Source: Niveibacterium terrae (lineage in GTDB: Bacteria; Pseudomonadota; Gammaproteobacteria; Burkholderiales; Rhodocyclaceae). Taken from it: a DNA stretch of 64,000 nt. Below the pieces are notes generated by a model. That model was not told where the DNA came from. It did no database searches and was given only the letters and a program-made list of their open reading frames with translations. Both the position numbers and the translations under genes were made by a program. Location: positions 1,860,001-1,924,000 of the forward strand of contig NZ_CP172404.1 of assembly GCF_048213115.1 (NCBI RefSeq). The letters are read 5' to 3'. Position 1 is the stretch's first letter. Every line of letters begins with the position of its first letter. Below are positions 40,784 to 49,638 of the stretch, in pieces.

Positions 40784-41782
40784 ATGCGTTCTCCTCTCGT
40801 GCGCGCCTTGCCCGCGCTGTTGTTGTTCCTGCTGCTCTTCCTGCTCGTTGCCGTCTGGAAACTCAGCGCCCCAGTCGCTTTGCGCGCTCCGGTTCTGGAG
40901 ATCGAGATCCCCTCCGGAAGCTCGATGCGCCAGGTCGCCCGGCAAGTCGCCGAGGCCGGCGTCGATGTCGAGCCCTGGACTCTGGTCGTGCTGGCCCGGC
41001 TGACCGGCTCCGCCCATCAGGTCAAGGCCGGGCGCTACCAGATCCGCGCCGGACTCACGACCTGGCAGCTCTTCAAGAAGCTGATTCGCGAAGACGCGGC
41101 CCAGGGCGAGTTCGTGCTGATCGAAGGCTGGAACTTCCGCCGTCTGCGCGCCGAACTCGCGCGCGATCCCGACCTCGCTCACGATTCCGCCAGCCTGTCC
41201 GACCGCCAGTTGCTCGAGCGCATCGGCGCGGTCGAGGTCGAGCCGGAAGGCTTCTTCCTGCCCGAAGCCTATTTCTTCACGAAGGGGGACAGCGAGCTCG
41301 AACTGCTCGCCCGGGCGCACCGCGCGATGGTCGCCAAGCTCGATCAGGCCTGGGCCGCGCGCGAGGCGGGTCTGGCGATCAGCTCAAGCTACGAGGCGCT
41401 GATCCTCGCGTCCCTGGTCGAGAAGGAAACCGGTGCGCAGGAGGACAGGCCCAGAGTCGCCTCGGTCTTCTATAACCGGCTGAAGATCGGCATGCCGCTG
41501 CAGACCGATCCGACCGTGATCTACGGCATGGGCGAGAACTTCTCAGGAAAGCTCTCCCGCGCCGATCTGAAGACCGACAGCCCTTACAACACCTATCTGC
41601 GCCGCGGCTTGCCGCCGACGCCGATCGCGATGCCGGGGATGGCATCGCTGCACGCGGTGCTCAATCCGCCGCATACCGACTATCTGTATTTCGTTGCGCG
41701 GGGCGATGGCACGAGCGAGTTCTCCCGCTCGCTCGACGAACACAACCGGGCGGTCGCCCGCTATCAGAGACACGAGCCATGA
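40784..41782 (+). CDS. mltG: Endolytic murein transglycosylase MltG
   Basis: The start at 40784 gives a 332-residue protein with one N-terminal transmembrane helix (about 6-25) and the YceG domain. The catalytic Glu is in LASLVEKETGAQ. QTDPTVIYG and YNTYLRRGLPPTPIAMPG are also conserved. It cleaves nascent glycan strands and sets their length at the cell-wall synthesis site. It overlaps tmk by 4 bp, and the run mltG-tmk-holB-pilZ is tightly overlapping, indicating one operon. Confidence 0.95.
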   Translation: MRSPLVRALPALLLFLLLFLLVAVWKLSAPVALRAPVLEIEIPSGSSMRQVARQVAEAGVDVEPWTLVVLARLTGSAHQVKAGRYQIRAGLTTWQLFKKLIREDAAQGEFVLIEGWNFRRLRAELARDPDLAHDSASLSDRQLLERIGAVEVEPEGFFLPEAYFFTKGDSELELLARAHRAMVAKLDQAWAAREAGLAISSSYEALILASLVEKETGAQEDRPRVASVFYNRLKIGMPLQTDPTVIYGMGENFSGKLSRADLKTDSPYNTYLRRGLPPTPIAMPGMASLHAVLNPPHTDYLYFVARGDGTSEFSRSLDEHNRAVARYQRHEP

Positions 41783-42396
41783 ACGCGCGCTTCATCACTT
41801 TCGAAGGCATAGACGGGGCGGGCAAGAGCACGCAGATTGCCGCTCTCGTCGCATTCCTGCGCGAGAAGGGCCTCGCCGTCGAGCAGACCCGCGAACCGGG
41901 CGGCACTCCGCTGGCCGAGAGCCTGCGCGAGATCGTGCTGCACCGGGCGATGCACCTTGAAACCGAAGCCTTGCTGATGTTCGCGGCCAGGCGCGAACAC
42001 CTGGCCGGCAAGATCGAGCCGGCTCTGGCCGAAGGCCGCTGGGTCGTCTGCGACCGCTTCTCCGATGCCAGTTACGCGTATCAGGTCGGGGGGCGGGGCC
42101 TGCCCGACGAGAAGTTCGAAATTCTCGAACAGTGGGTTCACCCCCGGCGTCAGCCCGATCTGACTTTCCTGTTCGACCTCGACCCGGCTGTCGCCGCGGC
42201 GCGGATGGCCGCCTCGCGAGCCGAGGGCGACCGCTTCGAGCGCGAGCAGGGGGAATTCTTCGCCCGGGTCCGCGCCGCCTATCTCGAGCGGGCGCGCCGT
42301 TGCGCGCAGCGCTTCCATGTCGTCGACGCCGCACAGAGTCCGGACGCGATCCGCTCCGAACTGTTCGATGTCGTCACCCGGCGCTGGTCACTATGA
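41779..42396 (+). CDS. tmk: Thymidylate kinase
   Basis: The 205-residue enzyme phosphorylates dTMP to dTDP. The P-loop is FEGIDGAGKST (about 8-18), the DR motif with EQTREPGGTPLAE follows, and the VCDRFSDASYAYQ segment binds the nucleotide. ATGA overlaps at both ends couple it to mltG and holB. Confidence 0.96.
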   Translation: MNARFITFEGIDGAGKSTQIAALVAFLREKGLAVEQTREPGGTPLAESLREIVLHRAMHLETEALLMFAARREHLAGKIEPALAEGRWVVCDRFSDASYAYQVGGRGLPDEKFEILEQWVHPRRQPDLTFLFDLDPAVAAARMAASRAEGDRFEREQGEFFARVRAAYLERARRCAQRFHVVDAAQSPDAIRSELFDVVTRRWSL

Positions 42397-43427
42397 TCCT
42401 GCCCTGGCATTCCGAGACGTGGTCGCGGCTTTCGATTCCCGGCGCGCGGCCCCATCATGCGCTGCTCTTGGCCGGCCCGGCCGGCGGTGGCAAGAGGCTG
42501 TTCGCCGAGGCGCTGGCCGCGTCGCGGCTCTGTGATGCGCCCGACAGCGAAGGCCACGCTTGCGGCCGCTGTGAGAGTTGCGTCTGGATCGCGGCCGGCA
42601 CGCATCCCGATCTGCTCCGCCTGGTTCCCGAAGCGGACGAGGCGGAGGAGGGCGCGGACAAGGAGACTGCGCGCTCGCGCCAGATCAAGGTCGAGCAGGT
42701 CAGGGCTTTGCAGGAGGTTCTGGTCTGCAAGGGCACTCGCGGCGAGCGCCGGGTCGTCATCGTCGATCCGGCCGAAGCGATGAACGCCGTGACTGCGAAC
42801 GGCTTGCTCAAACTGCTCGAAGAGCCTCCGGTCGGCGTGCTCTTCGTGCTGATCAGCTCCTCTCCCGACCGGCTGATGCCGACCCTGCTCAGCCGCTCCC
42901 AGCGTTGGGACTTCCCCGCGCCGCCCGTGGATCTGGCCCAGCAGTGGCTCATCGACCAGGGCGTCGCCGATGCCCGACACTGGCTGGGCTTTGCTGGAGG
43001 CATGCCGCTCGCGGCGAAGCAGATCGCGGGCGGTCCCTTGGTCGCGATGCGCAGCCGTTTCGTCCGCGATCTCGCGAGCCTGCCCGGTCGCGACCCGCTG
43101 GGTCTCGCCGCAGAATGGGATGCGTGGTTGCGCGCGAAGGACAGCCAAGCCGCGGGATTCGACATGCCCCGCCTTGCCGACTGGCTGCAGCGCTGGGGAG
43201 CGGACCTCGCGGCGGCCGTTCAGGGCGCGCCGATCCGCTTTTTTGCCGATGCCGAGGGCGAACTCTCGGCGCTGGCCGCGCGAATGGGCGAAGATCAAGC
43301 TCTGGCTTGCTACAATGACTGCCTCAATCTGCGGCGCGTTGCGGCTCATCCGCTCAATGCGCGTCTTTTGCTGGAAGACAGCCTGATCCGGTATTGCCGC
43401 CATTTCCGAATGGGTAAAAAGCCATGA
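42393..43427 (+). CDS. holB: DNA polymerase III subunit delta'
   Basis: The 344-residue clamp-loader subunit has the degenerate Walker A LLAGPAGGGKRL, a zinc-binding cluster CDAPDSEGHACGRCESC, and the sensor region ANGLLKLLEEPPVGVLFVLIS. It holds the clamp-loader ring that places the sliding clamp on DNA. The start overlaps the tmk stop by 4 bp (ATGA). A much longer open frame upstream is an out-of-frame shadow of tmk. Confidence 0.94.
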   Translation: MILPWHSETWSRLSIPGARPHHALLLAGPAGGGKRLFAEALAASRLCDAPDSEGHACGRCESCVWIAAGTHPDLLRLVPEADEAEEGADKETARSRQIKVEQVRALQEVLVCKGTRGERRVVIVDPAEAMNAVTANGLLKLLEEPPVGVLFVLISSSPDRLMPTLLSRSQRWDFPAPPVDLAQQWLIDQGVADARHWLGFAGGMPLAAKQIAGGPLVAMRSRFVRDLASLPGRDPLGLAAEWDAWLRAKDSQAAGFDMPRLADWLQRWGADLAAAVQGAPIRFFADAEGELSALAARMGEDQALACYNDCLNLRRVAAHPLNARLLLEDSLIRYCRHFRMGKKP

Positions 43428-43789
43428 GCCAACCGCCTGCCGCCAATCTTGCCCGCCCTGCGATCCTGTCGCTGAGCATCAATTCAAAGTCGGCGCTCTT
43501 CGCGGCCTACATGCCGTTCATCAAGAACGGCGGGCTCTTCATCCCGACCAACAAGGGCTACAACCTCGGCGACGAAGTCTTCATGCTGTTGCAGTTGATG
43601 GACGATCCCGCCAAGTTGCCGGTCAAGGGCCGCGTTGTCTGGGTGACGCCGGCCAACGCCCAGGCGAGCAAGACTCAAGGGGTCGGCGTGCAGTTCACCG
43701 AGGACGATTCGGGCCGCCAGGTCCGCGCGAAGATCGAGCAGGTGCTCGGCGCCCATATCGGTTCGAACCGTCCTACGCACACGATCTGA
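43424..43789 (+). CDS. pilZ: PilZ domain protein (type IV pilus type)
   Basis: The 121-residue protein matches the canonical PilZ of the holB-pilZ-tatD locus: ILSLSINSKSALFAAYMPFIKNGG, then LFIPTNKGYNLGDEVFMLL and KGRVVWVTP. This type lacks the RxxxR and D/NxSxxG c-di-GMP-binding residues and instead interacts with PilB/FimX in type IV pilus assembly in related species. It overlaps holB by 4 bp. Confidence 0.92.
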   Translation: MSQPPAANLARPAILSLSINSKSALFAAYMPFIKNGGLFIPTNKGYNLGDEVFMLLQLMDDPAKLPVKGRVVWVTPANAQASKTQGVGVQFTEDDSGRQVRAKIEQVLGAHIGSNRPTHTI

Positions 43790-43814
43790 TTATTGCTGCA
43801 GAGCATTCCCCCCG

Positions 43815-44591
43815 ATGTTCATCGATTCCCACTGTCATATCGATTCGGCCGAGCTGATCGAAAAAGGTGAAGCGTTGTTCGACGCGATGCACGCGGCCGA
43901 TGTCGGCTATGCGCTGTGCGCCGGCGTCAGCATCGAGAGCCTGCCTCAGGCGCTGGCGATCGCGCGCGCGCGGCGCAACATCTTCTGCGCGGTCGGCGTG
44001 CACCCCGAGAACACCGAAGGCGAAGATCCGGGCGCCGAACGTCTGGCCGAACTCGCCGCAGATCCGCTCGTCGTCGCGATCGGCGAGACCGGGCTCGACT
44101 ACTACTGGCACAAGGACAGGCCCGAGTGGCAGCGCGAGCGCTTCCGTCAGCACATCCGCGCCGCGAAGCTCACAGGCAAGCCGCTGATCGTCCATACGCG
44201 CGAAGCCGCCGAGGACACCGTTCGCCTGCTGCGCGAGGAGGGGGCGGACGAGGTCGGCGGCGTCATGCACTGCTTCACCGAGAGCTGGGCGATCGCCGAA
44301 GAGGCGCTGGCCCTCGGTTTTCACCTGTCCTTCTCGGGGATCGTCACGTTCAAGAACGCGACCCAGGTCAAGGAGGTCGCGTCGCGGGTGCCGCTTGACC
44401 GGCTGCTGATCGAGACCGACTCGCCCTATCTCGCGCCGGTCCCCTACCGCGGCAAGCTCAACGAGCCGGCCTACGTCGCCCATGTCGCGGTCGAGATCGC
44501 GAAGCTGCGCGGCGTCCCGGTCGAGGAGATCGCGGCGGCGAGCAGCGCGAACTTCTTCGCGCTGTTCAAGGCCGCCGCCGCGCGAAGATAA
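43815..44591 (+). CDS. TatD family hydrolase
   Basis: The 258-residue metal-dependent hydrolase has the amidohydrolase-like TIM barrel. Metal-binding motifs are FIDSHCHID at the start, VAIGETGLDYYW, PLIVHTREA, MHCFTE and LIETDSPYLAP. Members (TatD/YcfH) act as 3'-5' DNA exonucleases or D-aminoacyl-tRNA deacylase-like enzymes. It follows pilZ by 25 bp as the last gene of the operon. Confidence 0.93.
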   Translation: MFIDSHCHIDSAELIEKGEALFDAMHAADVGYALCAGVSIESLPQALAIARARRNIFCAVGVHPENTEGEDPGAERLAELAADPLVVAIGETGLDYYWHKDRPEWQRERFRQHIRAAKLTGKPLIVHTREAAEDTVRLLREEGADEVGGVMHCFTESWAIAEEALALGFHLSFSGIVTFKNATQVKEVASRVPLDRLLIETDSPYLAPVPYRGKLNEPAYVAHVAVEIAKLRGVPVEEIAAASSANFFALFKAAAARR

Positions 44592-44641
44592 GACCGAGGC
44601 GTAGGCCGCTTGCCGGCGCTCCGTTCAGCGGCTTCGCTCCC

Positions 44642-44673
44642 AAAAAAAGCCCGACATCGCGGTCGGGCTTTTT
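44642..44673. terminator. Bidirectional terminator between tatD-type gene and pyrD
   Basis: AAAAAAGCCCGAC, loop ATCGCG, GTCGGGCTTTTT, between convergent genes. Confidence 0.9.
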
Positions 44674-44685
44674 GCTGGACGACGA

Positions 44686-45618
44686 TCAGAGCGTCTTGAG
44701 CCTGCCACGGACTTCGTCAATGCTCGCGTAGCCCTTGCGTTCGAGGATCGCGGCGAGTTCCGCGTTGAGGCGGGCGAAGATGCCCGGGCCTTCTTCTTGC
44801 AAGGCCGTTCCGACCTGGACCAGCGAGGCGCCTGCCAGCAGGTGCATGAAGATGTGCTCGCCGCTGCGCACGCCGCCGCAGCCGATCACGCGCTTTTCGG
44901 GGCAGCGACGGTGGAAGGCGTTGACGTTCGCCAGCGCCGTCGGCAGCACATAGTCGCCGCCCAGGCCACCGAAACCGTCCTTGGGCTTGATCACGACTTC
45001 CTCGCGCTCGATGTCGATGACCAGCGCATTGCCGACCGAGTTGATGCAGGTGATGAACGCGACCGCCGGGTAGCGGTTCAGGACTTCGGCGGCCAGATCG
45101 AAGTGGGCGATGTCGAAATAGGGCGGCATCTTGACGCCGAACGGGCGGTCGTACTCGGCCGAGACGGCCGCGAGCATACGATCCATCGCGTCGAAGTCGT
45201 AGGCGATCTGCGGTTTGCCCGGCACGTTGGGGCAGGAGAGGTTCAGCTCGACGATCGCCGGCAGGGCGGCGTCGCGGATCGCCGCGACCATCGCGATGTT
45301 GTCGTCGAGCGAGAGGCCGGCGACCGACATGAACAGCGGCTTCTTGCTGTAGTCGTGGGCCTTCGCGTAGTCGAGGTAGTAACCATAGCCCTTGTTGGGC
45401 AGCCCCATCGAGTTGATGCTGCCCAGAGGCGTCGCGACATAGCGCGGTTCGGGATTGCCGGTGCGCGCCTCGCGCGTGCAGCTCTTCGTGACGAGGCTGC
45501 CCGAGGCGCTCGCGAGCAACGAGTTGAGCTCGTCCTTGTCGAAGCAGCGCACGCCCGAGGCGTTGAACAGGGGGCTGGCGAAAGTCTGGCCCAGGAAGGT
45601 CGTGGAAAGAGTGGTCAT
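44686..45618 (-). CDS. pyrD: Dihydroorotate dehydrogenase, class 1A (fumarate-type)
   Basis: The start at 45618 (MTTLSTTFLGQ) gives a 310-residue FMN barrel. NLSCPNVPGKPQ contains the catalytic Cys that replaces the Ser of class 2 enzymes. PLGSINSMGLPNKG near residue 70 and the short N-terminus without a membrane-binding helix fit class 1A, known from Lactococcus and trypanosomatids, which uses fumarate as acceptor. Most betaproteobacteria use the quinone-linked class 2 enzyme, so this may be an additional or alternative enzyme. It is separate from other pyr genes in this window. Confidence 0.9.
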   Translation of the reverse strand: MTTLSTTFLGQTFASPLFNASGVRCFDKDELNSLLASASGSLVTKSCTREARTGNPEPRYVATPLGSINSMGLPNKGYGYYLDYAKAHDYSKKPLFMSVAGLSLDDNIAMVAAIRDAALPAIVELNLSCPNVPGKPQIAYDFDAMDRMLAAVSAEYDRPFGVKMPPYFDIAHFDLAAEVLNRYPAVAFITCINSVGNALVIDIEREEVVIKPKDGFGGLGGDYVLPTALANVNAFHRRCPEKRVIGCGGVRSGEHIFMHLLAGASLVQVGTALQEEGPGIFARLNAELAAILERKGYASIDEVRGRLKTL

Positions 45619-45719
45619 GGGGGCTCGGTCGATGTATTCAGTGAAACCCGCCCATGATAGCAAGCCACGGCTCCCGCTTGCCCGCTCGCGCGTGCAAACC
45701 GGGCCGGGAAGCGATCTTT

Positions 45720-46673
45720 TCAGATCTCTTCCTCGCCGTCCTGGCGCCCACCATGAACGAACCTGTCGAGCTCGCTGTCGGTCACATTCGGTGCGATCAG
45801 CCGGATCAGCTCGCGCGCGAAGCCGCGCAGATAGCCGCCGCGGCGCACGCCGACCCGTGTCGTGTTGAGCGGGAACAGGTGGCCGGCCGAGAGCCTGACC
45901 AGACCGCGGTCGCGTTCGGCGTCGAAGGCCATCGACGCGGTGATGCCGATCCCGAAACCTGCTTCGACGTAGGCCTTGATCACGTCGGCGTCGATTGCGG
46001 TCAAGACGACGTCGGTCTCGATTCCGGCGGCCGTGAACGCGGCGTCTATCTTCGAGCGCCCGGTGAAACCCTGCTCGTAGGTGACCAGCGGATAGGTCGC
46101 GATCTGCTCGAGCGTCAGCTCGCCATCGGCGACGCCGGCGAGCGGATGGTCGGCGGGAACGATCACGCTGTGTTCCCAGCTGTAGGCCGAGACGGTCAGG
46201 ATGTCGGGGTGTAGATCCAGCGCCTCGGTGGCCATGCCGATGTCCGCTTCGCCGCGTGCGACGAGCTCGGCGATCTGCTGGGGGCTCGCCTGGTGCAGCG
46301 CGAGGTGGACTTTCGGGTAGCGTTGCTTGAAGGCGCGGACGACGCCGGGCAGCGCATAACGGGCCTGGGTGTGGGTCGTCGCGATCGACAGCTGGCCATA
46401 GTCCTGGTTTGCGAACTGCTCCGAAATCTTCTTCAGGTTGCGGATGTCGAGCAAGACGCGCTCGATGACCGGTACCAGCTGGCGGCCCGGATCGGTCAGC
46501 CCGGTCAGGCGCTTGCCGCGCCGTTCGAAGATCTCGACACCCAGCTCGTCTTCAAGCTCCTTGATCTGCTTGCTGACCCCGGGCTGAGAGATGTAGAGCG
46601 TATTCGCGACTTCGGTCAGGTTGAAGTTGCGGCGTACCGCTTCGCGCACGAAGCGCAGTTGAGACAGGTTCAT
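45720..46673 (-). CDS. cysB: LysR-type regulator CysB
   Basis: The 317-residue protein has the N-terminal winged helix typical of CysB (MNLSQLRFVREAVRRNFNLT, then SQPGVSKQIKELEDELG). The effector domain contains TTHTQARYALP, the sulfate/acetylserine pocket motif of this subfamily. CysB activates sulfate assimilation genes with N-acetylserine as inducer. It lies 19 bp after cysW on the same strand, at the place where cysA is usually found before cysB. Confidence 0.95.
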   Translation of the reverse strand: MNLSQLRFVREAVRRNFNLTEVANTLYISQPGVSKQIKELEDELGVEIFERRGKRLTGLTDPGRQLVPVIERVLLDIRNLKKISEQFANQDYGQLSIATTHTQARYALPGVVRAFKQRYPKVHLALHQASPQQIAELVARGEADIGMATEALDLHPDILTVSAYSWEHSVIVPADHPLAGVADGELTLEQIATYPLVTYEQGFTGRSKIDAAFTAAGIETDVVLTAIDADVIKAYVEAGFGIGITASMAFDAERDRGLVRLSAGHLFPLNTTRVGVRRGGYLRGFARELIRLIAPNVTDSELDRFVHGGRQDGEEEI

Positions 46674-46692
46674 TATCTTCCCGTGGAATCGT

Positions 46693-47574
46693 TCAGCGCG
46701 GTAGAGGTTGGGGCTCGGAGGGCTGGCCCGCGGGGTCTTCCGCCGGGAGCAGCCTCCATTCGATCAGGCTCTTCAGCGCCAGAGTGAAGAGTCCGAGCAA
46801 CGCGAGCAGCGAAGCGGTCGCAAAAGCTGCCGCGAAGTTGTACTCGTTATAGAGAATCTCGATATGCAGCGGCAGCGTGTTGGTCAGGCCGCGCACATGG
46901 CCCGAGACGACGCTGACGGCGCCGAATTCGCCCATCGCGCGGGCGTTGCAGAGGATTACGCCGTAGAGCAGGCCCCAGCGGATGTTGGGCAGGCTCACCC
47001 GCCAGAAGACCTGCCAGGCGTTTGCGCCCAGCATCACCGCGGCTTCCTCGGCATCGTTGCCCTGGGCTTCGATCAGCGGGATCAGCTCGCGGGCGACGAA
47101 GGGGAAGGTCACGAACACGGTCGCCAGCACGAGGCCGGGCACCGCGAACACGAGCTTGATGTCATGCGCCGACAGCCAGGGGCCGAACCATCCCTGGGCG
47201 CCGAAGAGCAGGATGTAGACGAGGCCGGAGATCACCGGAGAGACCGAGAAGGGCAGATCGATCAAGGTGATCAGCAGGCTCTTGCCGCGAAATTCGAAGC
47301 GGGCGATCGCCCAGGCCGCGGCGACGCCAAAGACCAGATTGCTCGGCACCGAGATCGCCGCGACCAGAAGCGTCAGGCGGATCGCCGAGAGCGCGTCGGG
47401 CTCGCTGATCGCGGCGAAATAGGTATCCAGCCCCTTGCGGAAGGCCTCGTGGAAGACGGTCGCCAGAGGCGCGACCAGCAGAGCGGCGAGCAGGAGCAGC
47501 GCCTGCGCGATCAACAGCCGCCGGATCCAGGCGGGCTCTTCGGTGGCGAGCGCGATTGGGGAATGGCGATTCAT
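46693..47574 (-). CDS. cysW: Sulfate ABC transporter permease CysW
   Basis: The 293-residue permease has six hydrophobic segments and the EAA loop EAQGNDAEEAAVMLGANAWQ, continuing VFWRVSLPNIRWGLLYG, which contacts the ATPase. Its N-terminus (PAWIRRLLIAQALLLLAALL) and length match CysW. Its start overlaps the cysT stop by 1 bp. With CysT it forms the membrane channel for sulfate/thiosulfate. Confidence 0.95.
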   Translation of the reverse strand: MNRHSPIALATEEPAWIRRLLIAQALLLLAALLVAPLATVFHEAFRKGLDTYFAAISEPDALSAIRLTLLVAAISVPSNLVFGVAAAWAIARFEFRGKSLLITLIDLPFSVSPVISGLVYILLFGAQGWFGPWLSAHDIKLVFAVPGLVLATVFVTFPFVARELIPLIEAQGNDAEEAAVMLGANAWQVFWRVSLPNIRWGLLYGVILCNARAMGEFGAVSVVSGHVRGLTNTLPLHIEILYNEYNFAAAFATASLLALLGLFTLALKSLIEWRLLPAEDPAGQPSEPQPLPR

Positions 47575-48443
47575 CAGATGCGTCCTTGCGCGTTGCCGTG
47601 GCGGCGGCTGGCCCAGGCTTGCAGCGAGTTGATCGTGAAGAGAATTACAAAGGAGCAGACCAGCATCACCGATGCGACCGCGGTTGCGCCCGTGTAGTCA
47701 TACTGTTCGAGCTTGGTGATGATGATCAGCGGCGCGATCTCGGACACCAGAGGGATGTTGCCGGCGATGAAGATCACCGAACCGTACTCTCCGACCGCGC
47801 GGGCAAAGGCCAGAGCGAAGCCGGTCAGCAGCGCCGGAGTCACATGCGGCAGGATGATCCGGCGGATCGTCTGCCCGCGTGAAGCGCCCAGCGTCGCGGC
47901 GGCTTCCTCGGTTTCGCGCTCCAGATCTTCCAGAACGGGTTGCACTGTGCGGACGACGAAGGGCAGGCCGATGAAGACCAACGCGATCAGAACGCCCAGA
48001 GGTGTGTAGGAAATCCGTATTCCGAGTTCGGAAAAATAGCGGCCTATCCAGCCGTTGGGCGCATAGATCGTCGACAGCGCGATTCCGGCGACCGCGGTCG
48101 GCAGCGCGAAAGGCAGATCGACCAGCGCGTCGATCAGGCGCCGGCCGGGGAAGCGGTAGCGGACCAGGACCCAGGCGATCAGAACTCCGGCCAGTGCGTC
48201 GATCAGGCCGGCGGCGAGCGAGGCGCCAAAGGACAGGCGGAATGCCGCGATCACCCGTTCGGAGGCGATCGCGGCGATGAAATCGCTCACGCTCAGGCTG
48301 GCCGCCTTGACGAAGACGCCCGCGAGCGGGATCAGCACGATCAGGCTCAGATACAGCACGCTGAAACCCAGAGTCAGGCCGAAGCCGGGCAGCACGCTGT
48401 AGCGTTTGCCCAGCACTGCCGGGAAGTGCGCTGATCCGCTCAT
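47574..48443 (-). CDS. cysT: Sulfate ABC transporter permease CysT (CysU)
   Basis: The 289-residue permease opens with VLPGFGLTLGFSVLYLSLIV, the CysT signature, and has six hydrophobic segments. The EAA loop is LERETEEAAATLGASRGQTI. It starts 9 bp after the sbp stop, with AAGGGCGGG upstream, so sbp-cysT-cysW form one transcript. Confidence 0.95.
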   Translation of the reverse strand: MSGSAHFPAVLGKRYSVLPGFGLTLGFSVLYLSLIVLIPLAGVFVKAASLSVSDFIAAIASERVIAAFRLSFGASLAAGLIDALAGVLIAWVLVRYRFPGRRLIDALVDLPFALPTAVAGIALSTIYAPNGWIGRYFSELGIRISYTPLGVLIALVFIGLPFVVRTVQPVLEDLERETEEAAATLGASRGQTIRRIILPHVTPALLTGFALAFARAVGEYGSVIFIAGNIPLVSEIAPLIIITKLEQYDYTGATAVASVMLVCSFVILFTINSLQAWASRRHGNAQGRI

Positions 48444-48452
48444 GACCCGCCC

Positions 48453-49463
48453 TTACTGTTTCTTCAGGTAGATCTGGTCGAACTGACCGCCGTCGGCGAA
48501 GTGAGTCGCCTGGGCCTTGCGCCAGCCGCCGAACACGTCGTTGATCTTGAACAGCTTGACCGGCGCGAAGGTCTTCGCGTACTTGGCGGCGATCTTCGGA
48601 TCGATCGGACGATACCAGTTCTGGGCCGCGATCGTCTGGCCTTCCGGCGAGTACAGGTACTGCAGATAGGCTTCGGCGAGCTTGCGCGTGCCGTGCTTGT
48701 CGGCGACCTTGTCGACGACGGAGACCGGAGGCTCGGCGAGGATGGAGATCGACGGCGTCACGATGTCGAACTTGTTCGGGCCGAGCTCCTTGACCGCGAG
48801 ATAGGCTTCGTTCTCCCATGCGATCAGCACGTCACCGAGCCCGCGTTCGGTGAAAGTCGTCGTTGCGCCCCGCGCGCCGGAGTCGAGCACCAGCACGTTC
48901 TTGTACAGCCGGCCGACGAAGTCACGGGCTTTCGCGTCGGAGCCGCCCGGCTGCTTCAGTGCGTAAGCCCAGGCGGCCAGATAGTTCCAGCGCGCGCCGC
49001 CGCTGGTCTTCGGGTTAGGCGTGATCACGCCGATGCCCGGCTTGACGAGATCGTTCCAGTCGTGGATTTTCTTCGGGTTGCCCTTGCGAACCAGGAACAC
49101 AATCGTCGAGGTGTAGGGCGAGCTGTTGTGCGGGAGCCGGGCCTGCCAGTTCTCGGGCAGCAGTCCCTTGTCGGCGATCGCGTCGATGTCGTAGGCGAGG
49201 GCGAGCGTGACGACGTCGGCTTCGAGCCCGTCGATGACGGTTCTGGCCTGTTTGCCCGAGCCCCCGTGCGACTGCTTGACCGCGATGGCCGCCCCCGTCT
49301 TCTGCTTCCAGTACTTCGCGAAGGCGGTATTGAAATCCTGGTAGAACTCGCGGGTCGGATCGTAGGAGACATTGAGCAGTTCGTTGCCAGCCAGCGCGGG
49401 CTGCGAGGACAGAGTCAGCGTGGCGGCAGCCAGCAAGCTCAGCGAACGGGTCTTCAAAGACAT
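48453..49463 (-). CDS. sbp: Periplasmic sulfate-binding protein
   Basis: The 336-residue protein has a Sec signal peptide (cleavage near ALA-GNE) and the Sbp/CysP motifs: NVSYDPTREFYQDFN, KQSHGGSGKQARTVIDGLEADVVTLALAYDID and NPKTSGGARWNYLAAW. These supply sulfate-binding backbone amides. AAGGAG precedes the start. It begins the sulfate uptake operon; a TATAAC -10-like element lies upstream near 49513-49518 on the minus strand and CysB control is expected from family knowledge. Confidence 0.95.
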   Translation of the reverse strand: MSLKTRSLSLLAAATLTLSSQPALAGNELLNVSYDPTREFYQDFNTAFAKYWKQKTGAAIAVKQSHGGSGKQARTVIDGLEADVVTLALAYDIDAIADKGLLPENWQARLPHNSSPYTSTIVFLVRKGNPKKIHDWNDLVKPGIGVITPNPKTSGGARWNYLAAWAYALKQPGGSDAKARDFVGRLYKNVLVLDSGARGATTTFTERGLGDVLIAWENEAYLAVKELGPNKFDIVTPSISILAEPPVSVVDKVADKHGTRKLAEAYLQYLYSPEGQTIAAQNWYRPIDPKIAAKYAKTFAPVKLFKINDVFGGWRKAQATHFADGGQFDQIYLKKQ

Positions 49464-49591
49464 TGAATATCTCCTTCAGGGTATTTGGATGACCTGGTAA
49501 TGATATTGAAAGTTATATCAAGGGCGAACCAAGCTTTTGTTCGATCCAAATAACTAAAGCTTTGGCGGAATAAAAGCAGCTGTAGCAGGAT

Positions 49592-49613
49592 AAAATGCGA
49601 TTTTGAGCATTTT
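49592..49613. promoter_or_regulatory. AT-rich hairpin between sbp and the degenerate GGDEF gene
   Basis: AAAATGC, loop GATTTTGA, GCATTTT followed by two more T. It could be an attenuator for the plus-strand gene or a protein site; it is 26 bp before the TTG start codon. Confidence 0.35.
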
Positions 49614-49638
49614 TTGCGTTTGCCGGGAAGGGTAACCG

